Part shown: positions 53,608 to 62,852 of the stretch, piece after piece
Position numbering within the stretch: position 1 is the first letter of the stretch
Layout of the letters: each line of letters begins with the position of its first letter
Program-made: the position numbers and the translations under genes
Notes under the pieces: generated by a model
What the model was told of the DNA's origin: nothing
Seen by the model: only the letters and a program-made list of their open reading frames with translations
The model's database searches: none
Source of the DNA: Larimichthys crocea
Taxonomy: Eukaryota; Chordata; Actinopteri; Sciaenidae
Length of the DNA stretch: 64,000 bases
Direction of reading: 5' to 3'
Assembly: GCF_000972845.2 (NCBI RefSeq)
Contig: NC_040013.1
Coordinates: forward strand, 5,446,642 to 5,510,641

Positions 53608-55421
53608 TCTTGCTAATGATAGAGCATGACTCCATCTTGAACTGATGAGATGTGTGCAAACACTCAACGAGCTCAGCCTTTCATCAACTAGTATCCTCGC
53701 TGTCAGCCATGTCTTGGCATACACAGTGTATATATTGGTGTATACTGTACTATACAGTAGATTCTGTATGCTCATATACATTCCTGTCTTATTCAGGAGA
53801 TGCTGTCAGAAACATAATAGTAATAGGATTCCCTCTCCTCTCGTGTGACTTGCTCGGTAATCACTTCAGTCACAGTGGGTGATAACATGACACGGATGTG
53901 AGACACGTACAGCACAAACAGATCAGTCCAGGGTACTGTTTCTGCTTGTCAGCCTTACAGTTAGGTGTATAAACACTGGAAGGGCTGTTGGTTAGGACGA
54001 TGAGTTTAAAGGTGCTGGGATGCTTGGATGGAAAGAAGCAAAAAAAAAAGAGAGATCACAAAGTGCTAGTCTTTAAAAGGGAGGAAGCTACAGTGTGTTT
54101 TGCCCTGACTGTGCTGTTTAATCTTATCCTGACTGTTTGTTTTATATTGAATTTCAGAGGCTACATTTTTATTTTGTAAGTTTTTTGGCAGCCCAAAAAG
54201 ATACAAATTCTATAGCAATGTTGGCCAACTCTTCATCTGTAGTTTTCTCTTTTGAAACACTGTGCTCTTTCTGCTCTACACTGTGAAATGAGAAACACAA
54301 TACTCATAATTGTAAATAATAGAGGATCAGCTTCCCTGTTTAGTTTGTATCTACTATATGCATTGTACAGTATATGTAGGTCCCTCTGGCCGCTTTATGT
54401 TATATGACTCTAGATGTGAACAGACTGCCAAGCAACGTGAAACCTGATTGTTTCCTGCACAAAAGGCTCTGAATGCAAACACTGCATTGTGGATCCTTTC
54501 TAGTCTCCATACATCTGTGTTGTTGCTGTCATTTTTTTTATTCAAATGTAGTAAACATCTGAAGTTGTGTGTCTGAAATGTATCTGCTGGACTGGATGTC
54601 ATTGTTACTATATTTATTTAAACTTATTTTACTTTGTGCTCTGCATATTTTTTCCTTTTAATGATGTGTTTCTGTCTGATCTCTGGTTTAGTTTTTCTTT
54701 TCCTGTCAAAACAATTGACTTTTGTCCTGAAGTTTATGGACCTTGGGGAATAAGATGTTAGAATAAAGCAGAAATGGAATGGGTAGAAGAATCAATAGCA
54801 ATTTACCAGTGAGTGATAAAAATGTAGATCATTATAAATCTTCTTTTGCTCTTGGTCATCTCTGGTAATGGTGAATACATTGAGGTAAAACATTATAGAC
54901 CCTGTGGCCTTTTTGTTTGTCACGTATCAGTATTCATTGATCAGAACAAAATCATCTGACTCTTTTCTAGAATAACACAAATGTAAATCAATGGCACCAC
55001 CTAGTGGTCAATACGAGGCACTGCATGCTATGTGGCCATCCAAGCACCGAGTTTAAACATCAAATACTGGTATCACATGACCTACAATAAAAAATGGGTC
55101 ACATGACATGCCTTATTCTCTCCTAAGGCCTCCAAAGCAGCGTGTATAATTTTGTCTGTGTTTAAAAATAATTTCAGAGAGAACAAAAAAAATATACTTT
55201 GTTGTGACAGTACCAGAGAGGTTTTAATAAAATAACTGCATGGTATCAAATTTATGCATAAATTGTGCAAACACTTTGAAAAGCAATCACACCACATCTT
55301 AGAAAAAAGTGTTTTTCAAATCAAAGCTAATGCTTTTCCTTCCAGATAGTTAGACAGGCAACACATACCGTCACTCTATTATTTAACAGTACTTCTCTGT
55401 GTTTGTGTTCTTTCCCTGTAG

Positions 55422-55564
55422 GGACCAGTGACCCATATGTGAAGTTTAAGATCGCAGGGAAGGAGGTGTTCAGGAGTAAGACCATCCATAAGAACCTCAA
55501 CCCAGTGTGGGATGAGAGAGTGAGCCTGCTGGTGGAAACCCTGAAGGACCCACTCTATGTCAAG
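55422..55564 (+). CDS. mctp1: mctp1 exon 3: C2A domain core
   Basis: This exon is bounded by ttccctgtag and gtacag. With the G from exon 2 it encodes residues 219-266, 48 codons, and ends in phase 0. It contains [20 protein letters not shown], then a [10 protein letters not shown] motif and [16 protein letters not shown] is the classic C2 loop-1/strand signature, with Asp222 as a calcium ligand. The NLNPVW motif marks the following strands of a type II C2 fold. Similarity to vertebrate MCTP1 is very high and this is one of the firmest anchors for the gene call. Confidence 0.98.
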
Positions 55565-55749
55565 GTACAGCAGAATAAGTCCTCCTACTGTATATTTATA
55601 TCATGTCCAGAGAGACTTAACATCCAAAATGCAAGCTTCCTTTTTATGACAGATATGAAGAGTCAAGGTAAAAATAATGTCAGGACAGGACGACATTAAT
55701 ATGGCGTTGTGGGTCCTCTGTTGATGGTTGCTGTATCGTCTCTTTGTAG
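55565..55749 (+). other. mctp1: mctp1 intron 3 (185 bp)
   Basis: A short intron, gtacag to tctttgtag, with nothing else visible. Confidence 0.95.
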
Positions 55750-55829
55750 GTTTTTGACTATGACTTTGGACTTCAGGATGATTTCATGGGGTCAGCATAC
55801 CTCCACCTGGAGTCACTGGAACATCACAG
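55750..55829 (+). CDS. mctp1: mctp1 exon 4: C2A calcium loop 3
   Basis: This exon encodes VFDYDFGLQDDFMGSAYLHL and the start of the next helix/strand, residues 267-292 plus two bases of Arg293. Asp269, Asp271 and Asp277 occupy the three loop-3 calcium-ligand positions, so with Asp216 and Asp222 the full five-acid set of a Ca2+-binding C2 domain is present in C2A. The donor is gtctct, weaker than its neighbours but fixed by phase and by the match to family sequence on both sides. Confidence 0.97.
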
Positions 55830-56890
55830 GTCTCTGTCTGTCTTTTTTTGTCCTTTTTCCTTCTCTTCTTTCCAGCAGTAACACCTTACACATGCCCAAT
55901 ATCATGCCCTCTCCTGCACTCCCTGTCTTCATTGATTTATATTTTAACTAGTGTATCAGTCGCTGCGTTCCTCAGTTCAGTTGAGAGAAGCTGATGTGTC
56001 AAGACAGCGAATGGTTTGGTGAAAGAGTTCGGGAGTTCTCTAACATCGCAGCTACTCCTTTTGACACACGCCTCTCCCTGCATCTTTCTTTGCTTTTGAT
56101 GGTTTTAATTTGATCAAATATAGTATGTAGTCTCCCTCTAGTGGCAGTCTTTGGTAACACAACTTAAATCTCATGATATTCAGTATATGAAGAGGAATTT
56201 ATCATCGTTTGAGTTGGACTACTGCCATCTGTTTGCCAGGTTTTATAATTTTGTCATTTGTGAATGAATTTGTGTGCCATTAATTCCTTTTAGTAGGTAG
56301 AGTGTGAATTTACATTACTGCTGTGGTTACCAGAATTACTGATGTAACCAAGCACTGAACAGCATCATAAAATATTCATTCGCTCGGTGTTGGTACCTGT
56401 GTTCAAAGTACTGTCAGACAACTCAGGAGTGACAGCAGGTTCCAGGCTTTTGTCTGTTTGGTGGACATTTCCCATTTTTAGGGGTTGTGACTGGTCAGAT
56501 TTATCAAGCACAGATCTAAACTGAGACAAATACCCAGATACTTTATTTTTTATAGTGTGCTGTGGTTAGTAGTAATTACCTGCTTTACTAATTACCTTTC
56601 TTATGTATAATTCAAGATTGTTACCAGGGTTGACCGCTTGTTGTCATTCTAACTCACTGAATGCAGTAAGGAAGGAGAGTGGAAGGAAGCAGAATATAGG
56701 TCGTGGGGAGGCTTAATCTCAGCGCTCCACATTTGTTGAATCAAACTTGAACTGATGAAATATGTTTCCATGCATGCATTAATTTATATACGCATACATT
56801 GAATCTATTCACTGTATGCACATGCATGTACAGCATGCAACTAAGCACGTAACTTTGTATATCAGTGTTGTGTACTGTGCTTCCCTGTAG
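55830..56890 (+). other. mctp1: mctp1 intron 4 (about 1.06 kb)
   Basis: This intron begins gtctct and ends ttccctgtag. It contains a CCCTCTAGTGGC word at 56134-56145 and otherwise plain AT-rich sequence. No exon or RNA gene is seen. Confidence 0.93.
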
Positions 56891-57002
56891 GACACTGGAT
56901 GTGACGCTGGACCTGAAAGACCCACAGTACCCTGAGCATAATCTGGGCAGCCTGGAACTAGCTGTCACTTTGTCACCAAAGGAAGGAGACGTGAGGGATG
57001 CT
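56891..57002 (+). CDS. mctp1: mctp1 exon 5: end of C2A
   Basis: This exon completes Arg293 and encodes residues 294-330: TLDVTLDLKDPQYPEHNLG, then the LELAVTLSPKEG strand closing C2A, then DVRDA. It ends in phase 0 at gtaaga (57003). A second in-frame donor, gtgagg at 56991, lies 12 bases earlier and would drop VRDA. The longer form is called because the residues after SPKEG resemble mammalian MCTP1. Confidence 0.96.
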
Positions 57003-57911
57003 GTAAGAAATCTAAATTCTATATGAATCGGATTACTCATTTCTTTTCTTCCTGCACACACTATCACAATCTTACTTGCCCTGATAACATTGATGTGTCA
57101 CAACAAGATAGGACCAATATGCTTTAGCCAGATATAGAAATAAAAAAGAATATTTACATTTGAATATAGGTTTCATAATATTCATAATCTGAGTTCAGCA
57201 ACAGTGTTATTCCAAGTTAGTGAACTGTTTCCACGCACATCAGAAGCCCGAGCATGCTGTGTTGAACTGGAATGTGCTGGCTTCAGTCAGCCTCGGTTAC
57301 TGGAAACTCTTCAACTCAGCAAATACATATGCATAAACACAAGTGTAATTAATATGTTCTATGGAAAAGTTCCATGTTCAAAGAGCACTGATTTCTCTTT
57401 CCTAATTATGTTGGCTCGTGCCTCTGCGGATGTGCTCAATGTTTCAGAGTTGCATTTATTTCTGTTCAATTATTTGTTTGGTTAATTGGACCCCTGCATG
57501 CTCGATCCAGAACAAGGCAGAGTCATGAGGGAAATATTTTATTCCTTTTGATCTGATGTCTTAATTTTGCTGCTTATTTAGTGCTGTAGTTCAGAGAGTC
57601 CACATTTGACAGAACAAATAAACTCTATTTAGGTTAAGCATCATTTTGGATTTCTCCAACTGTGAAGAAAATGAGTACAAGGTTATACTAGTGCATTTGG
57701 GATGACTCTCTGTTGCCATCTACTGGTTTGGAAGGATAAGGTAAAATACGAAACTTTCATCCACTTTTAAATGAATACTTTATTGCACTGTTAACAAACT
57801 GGTGGTTTTATTAATCTTGCAGCACCCACAGTGTTTCTGTGTATGATGATCTGCATTATATACCGTGTGTTTTCAAGTTGGGTGTTGGGTTGATATGAAG
57901 GAATTGTGTCT

Positions 57912-57944
57912 TTCTGCACATGTGAATAGTCCACATGTGCAGAA
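57912..57944. other. Perfect 13-bp inverted repeat with 7-nt loop
   Basis: TTCTGCACATGTG is followed after seven bases by its exact reverse complement. Each arm contains a CACATG/CATGTG E-box core. It could form a short stable hairpin, or act as a paired protein-binding site. Confidence 0.9.
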
Positions 57945-58190
57945 TGATTATTTTATTGTATTTGAAACTTTTGCATTAATGATTACATCTAAGTCACAGA
58001 AGTAAGGCACATTCATCTCAAATCAGAAACTGAAGCCGAAGTTTGAAACACCTCCAACAAAATCTGCTGCAATCCTCTCTCTTAAACCTTGCCTTATACT
58101 CTTATACTATACTACTTGTGTACAGTAAAGTACAATGTTTAACTGTTTGTTATTGGACCCAAACAGTAGTTCAACAAGGAAGCAGCTGCA

Positions 58191-58281
58191 GAAGTATAAA
58201 ATTGGTTGGTTGGTAGATGGTTTTACTGTGAACATTTGACGAAGTATAAAATTGGTTGGTTGGTAGATGGTTTTACTGTGA
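58191..58281 (+). repeat. 41-bp direct repeat with 9-bp spacer
   Basis: Two identical 41-bp copies lie at 58191-58231 and 58241-58281. Each contains GGTT tandem words. Confidence 0.97.
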
Positions 58282-58455
58282 GAGGCACTCAACTGCAGCT
58301 ACTCTATACATACATGTTTACCTGTGCGTGTGCTTGTGCACGCATGTTTGCATATGCAAATACTTCATAACATCATATGACAAGTAAGAGCGCTTCTTAT
58401 ACACTTATTGCTTACTTAACCTGCATGAATGACAGCTGCCCTTCTCTCTTAATCC

Positions 58456-58476
58456 ACCCCGCCCCGCCCCCCCCCT
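58456..58476. promoter_or_regulatory. C-rich tract with two GC-box words
   Basis: Two overlapping CCCCGCCCC words are followed by a run of C about 120 bases upstream of exon 6. They could bind Sp/KLF factors as DNA or poly(C)-binding proteins as RNA. The tract ends in an AG at 58488-58489, but an exon starting there would stop at its second codon. Confidence 0.35.
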
Positions 58477-58555
58477 CGCTCCCGTCCAGGGCTAACATCT
58501 GAGCTTCATACACCCCATGCCCTTTAACCTCTGATCCTGCAGCTTTAAGGGGGCG

Positions 58556-58570
58556 ACAGTGGGGGGCGCT
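58556..58570 (+). promoter_or_regulatory. CTCF-like word just upstream of exon 6
   Basis: ACAGTGGGGGGCGCT matches the CTCF core with about two mismatches. It ends 26 bases before exon 6. A by-eye match only. Confidence 0.3.
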
Positions 58571-58596
58571 CTGTAACAGCTTTGTCTCATTTACAG

Positions 58597-58635
58597 ACCA
58601 TGCTTTTGAGAAGGAACTGGAAGCGATCTAGTAAG
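58597..58635 (+). CDS. mctp1: mctp1 exon 6: 39-nt exon between C2A and C2B
   Basis: This very short exon (13 codons, TMLLRRNWKRSSK, residues 331-343) lies between tctcatttacag and gtaaac, phase 0 on both sides. It encodes the basic NWKRSSK linker typical of MCTP1. Being symmetric, its skipping would keep the frame, so it could behave as a cassette exon and remove a polybasic linker that may contact membrane. Nearby C-rich and G-rich tracts could influence its inclusion; this is inference. Confidence 0.96.
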
Positions 58636-60533
58636 GTAAACTAAAACAGCATGTGACTCCCTCACCCACAAACTTCCGACTGTACTGTAACCCCACTACC
58701 GACCGCACTGCACCTCACCTATCCTGCACTCTTCACCTGTGTCCTGGTACATGGATGGAGTCCCCCCAGCCCTATCCCTCCCTCCTTTTCCTCCTTCCAC
58801 AGTGGTATTAGCAGCTTCTCTTTCTTTATCAGTTCCTCAGTTCTCATTGTCACCAGCTTATTTTCCACACGCTGCAATATACCACCCGCTAATTTACATC
58901 ACCTTAGGGGATGTAATACTTCTTTTCTTTTCTTTTTTTGGACTGAAAGTGCAATCAAGCCTAAAGTTGGACTGTATTTACTTGCGTGAAGGCAAGTCCT
59001 AAATATAGACCTAGGGTGGAAGTAATGCATTACAAGAACTAAATATGGTTCATGTTTTGAAACATATTTTGTGTTTTAGTTTTGGATCTGTATATCAAAT
59101 GTTGTGATTCTAAGATGTTCAGTGATGCTTCTGCTGAACTTGACTCTCAAATCTGATGTCCATGCTTCTTCCACCTTTGATCTGCACAGTGTATTGCAGC
59201 TACTGTGTGAGAAAATCAAGCATTTGATTTGTTTTTAGGGGTTTTAAAGGAGTCCTGTACAGCACATCGACTGTGAAATAAGAAAATCTGTTGATTGTCG
59301 ACCATGTGGATTACATTATAGGGCACTCCTAGACCCCTTTACATCAAGTGAAAATCTTTTGATATTCACGTTATTTTGAGTTCCCATCTTGCCATGTGTA
59401 AGAGACTGCTATCTTTTGGTTTCATTTTTTTGTGATACTCGTTGGCTGTTGGGTTGAACAGAAAGCATGCTCGTCGAAGTTCTGCTTCTTCTTATTGGCT
59501 CATGCATGTAGCGCTTGATTTTCAGCCAAATACAGAAATATTAGTATCAGGGACGATTTTGTTGAGCACAGCTTTGTTTGCTCATGTATCTCATGTTTAG
59601 TACAACAGTGAAAAGTTTGATATCCACCAAGAGAAACAGATATACATTTGAAGCGTGCTTGGTCGGAGCTGGGCAGACGTCCTGCTGTATTGTGCTTCCC
59701 CAAATCATGCCTTTGAAGCCTCCAAACTGGGCCACCCCGCCTGTGACTCGGGAATTAGCTCAAACACTAACTAACCAGCTACTGTGCAACCCCACCCAAA
59801 AAAAAAGGCACTGTTCCTGAGTGGCTCCCTGCCTCCGTGCTCGTCAACATACAGCACGCGGTTATTTTTACACAACCATTTCATCTATGAGTGTGGAACC
59901 CACAGCAGAAGAAGTAGTTTGAGATAATAATTACGAGTCAGAGGCATTTTAGATCCAGGTCTCTCTGACTTTAACCACCAGGCAAAATGCTTATTTTGGC
60001 ACTTCAAAGGTTTTTCTTCTTCCAAAGGGCTGACAAAAGTTGAACCATGTGCAAGGCTGTATTAATTCTTAAACTGAATGTTGGTATCTTAGAAGACTTT
60101 CAGCCATGTGCATGATCCCCTCTCCTGCTGCGCTCTGGCAGAGGGATGTGGATTCTCAATCCAAATAGCCCATGGTTTTGTGTAACAAGAAATCTGTAGC
60201 AGCAAAACAAGGAGACCATTAGGATTATGCTCGAGTAGGACATAACAGCGACCTCGCATCATTAGCATACAGCGTGTAAGCAGCAAGTGAACAGCAGAAT
60301 TGAAAGATGTGGGAGTTGCTGTATGTGAGGTTGGCTATATTGCAGGGAGCCATTTGCATTGTTTAATGTCTGGAGAATGGAAATTAAGAGGCTTCGTCTC
60401 CAGATCAAAGGCCCGCGCTCGCGAAGCAGAGTTTGTTCAGAGTTTAATGAAATTCACCCACAAAACAAAAGCTATGCTAATAAATTCTCCCTAACGAGGA
60501 AGGAGGAGAGGGAAAGGCAGAACGAGAGAGAGA

Positions 60534-60564
<31 letters not shown>

Positions 60565-61248
60565 GGGTGTATTTGTTTGTCAAATAAATACCCTACTCTT
60601 TGTTTTAGTGAAGGATACTGACATGATTCAAAGAGAGGTTAAATAGGCCTCTAAGTGCTGAGAAAACTGTTGGGGGAAGAAAAAAACAGTCTAAAAATAT
60701 GGAGAATCATCAATCTGAATTTGCAGCGCTGTCAGCTTACAGTACAGCCAGATGGAATAAGAAATGTAAAGAGTTACACTCTAACAGCATCTCAGTGGTC
60801 TGCCCATTTTGGATAAGACAGACTACAAATCATTTGCCTCCAATTTATTCATTTATTATATTAAGTATTTGTACAAAAAAAACACCAGAGTGATGCAGCG
60901 ACACACACATTCTTGTGCATACTGCCAGCTATGCACAAGTTGGAGTTTGCTCTTTGAACACTATGTTTGATCATTTGTAGTGATGTTGTGTCAGGTGAGC
61001 TCACACCTCAGGGGTGAACTGTGTCGACTTATCTCATTTTGTGTTACCTTGTGTGTTTCGCCTGCTCCTCTCTCTCTGTCGTCTCGATGTGTTTGGTATT
61101 GGTTATTTTCCCGTTGACACAGTGTAAACGAATCATAATTCTATCTTGGGGTTAATTTGTGGGTATTTTTTTGAGGCTGTACATTCTTCTCTATGTATAA
61201 ATACGCACGTGTGTCTACATGTTTTCTTTTGAATGTGTGTGTATGCAG
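58636..61248 (+). other. mctp1: mctp1 intron 6 (about 2.6 kb)
   Basis: This intron starts gtaaac and ends gtgtatgcag. It includes a (GA)n tract near 60522-60563 and otherwise unique sequence. No exon is recognised. Confidence 0.92.
60522..60563. repeat. (GA)n microsatellite
   Basis: A GA run with GT and GG interruptions in its left half. Confidence 0.93.
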
Positions 61249-61413
61249 TATCAGAGTATGCGCCTGTCAGATGTGCACAGAAAAGCCCAGCTGTGGAGAG
61301 GTATAGTCAGCATCAGTCTGATAGAGGGTCGTGAGCTTCAACCCATGGATAACAATGGCCTCAGTGACCCTTACGTCAAATTCAGGATGGGGCACCAGAA
61401 GTACAAGAGCAAG
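61249..61413 (+). CDS. mctp1: mctp1 exon 7: start of C2B
   Basis: This exon encodes residues 344-398, 55 codons, phase 0 at both ends. It begins YQSMRLSDVHRKAQLWRGI, continues VSISLIEGRELQPMDNNG, then LSDPYVKFRMGHQKYKSK. Asp377 and Asp383 are the loop-1 calcium-ligand positions of C2B. A second AG six bases downstream (61253-61254) would remove Tyr-Gln in frame. Compared with mammalian MCTP1 as I recall it, this exon start is about two residues shorter. The donor is gtaaac, the same as exon 6. Confidence 0.98.
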
Positions 61414-61696
61414 GTAAACACCCTCCTGTCTGAGGAGATGTTCCTAATTTCACTGTTGCCACCCTAACCATGACATCGAGTAACTAAAATAACTATTAAT
61501 AATTAAGTTATGCTCGTTTGAACAGTACAGGCACAAGCACATAACTTTAGATTAACTATTTTTGTATTAAGTGTTTGCTCCCTTGCTGTTCTTGTTCCTA
61601 CAATACATATTTCTCAACTCAACTCAACTCAACTCAACTTTATTTATAAAGCCCTTTAATGGAAATATGTGAGTATTCCTTCTGTTGTTTACTCAG
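61414..61696 (+). other. mctp1: mctp1 intron 7 (283 bp)
   Basis: A short intron, gtaaac to ttgtttactcag, carrying an (AACTC)n repeat and TE-tail-like sequence near 61613-61660. Confidence 0.95.
61613..61660 (+). mobile_element. (AACTC)n plus fish interspersed-repeat tail
   Basis: About five AACTC units are followed by TTTATTTATAAAGCCCTTTA. This arrangement resembles an end sequence seen in very many teleost interspersed repeats. It ends only about 37 bases before exon 8, so it supplies part of the intron 7 branch-point neighbourhood. Confidence 0.55.
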
Positions 61697-61824
61697 ACAA
61701 TTCCAAAAACGCTGAACCCCCAGTGGAGAGAGCAGTTTGATTTCCACCTGTATGAGGAGCAGGGAGGCTTCGTGGACATTACACTCTGGGACAAAGATGC
61801 TGGCAAGAAGGATTTCATGGGAAG
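61697..61824 (+). CDS. mctp1: mctp1 exon 8: C2B core and calcium loop 3
   Basis: This exon encodes residues 399-440 plus two bases: TIPKTLNPQWREQFDFHLYE, then EQGGFVDITLWDKDAGKKDF and MG. The NPQW and FDFHLY motifs are typical of MCTP1 C2B. The loop-3 acids are Asp430, Asp432 and Asp437. The spacing between the second and third is one residue shorter than in C2A of the same protein (DAGKKDF against DFGLQDDF). The donor is gtacag in phase 2 after GGA-AG, expecting a following exon that completes an Arg codon. Confidence 0.98.
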
Positions 61825-62665
61825 GTACAGGGTCTCATCGGTCTTTCTGGCTGTGTAGCTGTCTCAGGCTTTTGACATAAGAGCCCCAACACATTATGGA
61901 ATGAACTAAAGCACTTTGTAACACGACTGAGAAAATTACAATGCATTTGCTGTGAGGACAGTGATCAGGTTATGTAGGTTTTTTTTAACCTGCCATTCAA
62001 TATCCAGAAGATTGGATAAATCTAAACTCTGAATAAATCCTCAACTGTTTCCGTGTGAAAAAGAGGACTTTCCCTTGTTTTTGTTTTTTTATCAAAATGA
62101 AGACACTTGAGGAAGCCTTTTCTTTGAACTTTTTGACCCATTTGTCCAATAATTACTATTGGCTGGCCTTGGTATTAACTGGAGATAGATTAAGGGCATG
62201 TCAGAAAATCAATTCAGTCAAGAAAGCATGCGCTCAAGTGCCTTACTCAAGGGTTTTAATTGTGTCAGCTTTGGCTAAGTTGTCTGCAGATACTTATATC
62301 GCACATATGATTCTCTGTGTGTATGCTATTATTAGGTCATACTCAAGTGCATTGTGCCATGATCTAGTGACTTTAATCATTTAATGTCTTTTTGTTGTGA
62401 AATCACATTTTATTTTATATGGCTATATGTCTCTCTCTCTTTACATTCTGTGATAATTACTCTACAGACAATTTTTCTGCAAACTTCAGCCCCAGAATGG
62501 CTACAAGAGCATTTCTAGTCTTTATTTCCTCTGTAGCTTTGCTTAGCCTCCTCTTTTACTATGAGCCTGTGTTTCAGCATAGTCAGCTTCCCCCATGATA
62601 TGTTCAGCACCCTAACTCTGTAATTCTGTTTCTATTTCATTTGTTGTTGCGTGTGTGTGCACTTC
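61825..62665 (+). other. mctp1: mctp1 intron 8 (about 0.84-0.87 kb, 3' end uncertain)
   Basis: This intron starts gtacag. Its 3' end is ambiguous because no AG lies between 62607 and 62690. The usable AG at 62691-62692 lies inside conserved coding sequence. No microexon encoding a missing C2B strand was found within the intron by eye. Confidence 0.7.
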
Positions 62666-62852
62666 ATGTACCATTGACCTGTCGCTTCTCAGCAAAGAAC
62701 ACACACACAAGCTGGAGCTGCCACTAGAAGAAGGTGAAGGTGTGCTGGTGCTGCTGGTTACACTCACTGCTTCGGCTGCGGTTTCCATCTCAGACCTGTC
62801 AGTCAACATGCTGGACGACCCGCATGAGAGACACCAGATCATGCAGCGATAT
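62666..62852 (+). CDS. mctp1: mctp1 exon 9: end of C2B (acceptor anomalous)
   Basis: The coding text reads CTIDLSLLSKEHTHKLELPL, then EEGEGVLVLLVTLTASAAVS and ISDLSVNMLDDPHERHQIMQ, then RY, ending in phase 0 at gtgagt (62853). The family expects an Arg completed from exon 8 followed directly by Cys, which would put the exon start at 62666. The bases before it are cacttc, not an AG. The only AG acceptor in range, at 62691-62692 after CCTGTCGCTTCTC, would start the exon at 62693. It keeps the frame (AG|C gives Ser) but deletes RCTIDLSLL, a strand of the C2B fold. Either the sequence or allele has lost an acceptor, or a shortened C2B is made, or a non-canonical site is used. The coding identity of 62667-62852 is firm; the start is not. 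Confidence 0.9.

Larger units (their letters stand above)
41395..55421 (+). other. mctp1: mctp1 intron 2 (about 14 kb)
   Basis: This intron starts gtagga and ends ttccctgtag. No additional exon is recognised. It contains a compound (TG)n(AG)n repeat and 41-bp tandem duplication near 45763-45933, a (GAAT)n run near 52180, an 11-bp tandem repeat near 53586 and otherwise unique AT-rich sequence. The 135-codon open frame at 47956-48363 has no visible homology or splice context and is not called. Confidence 0.88.
57003..58596 (+). other. mctp1: mctp1 intron 5 (about 1.6 kb)
   Basis: This intron starts gtaaga and ends tctcatttacag. It holds a perfect 13-bp-stem palindrome at 57912-57944, a 41-bp direct repeat with 9-bp spacer at 58191-58281, a C-rich GC-box stretch at about 58456-58476 and a CTCF-like G-rich word at 58556-58570. 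No coding sequence is recognised. Confidence 0.92.

Noticed and set aside
58490..58635. Longer exon 6 starting at the AG after the C-rich tract (58489)
   Set aside because: In the required phase the second codon is TAA, so it would truncate the protein; the acceptor at 58595-58596 fits instead.
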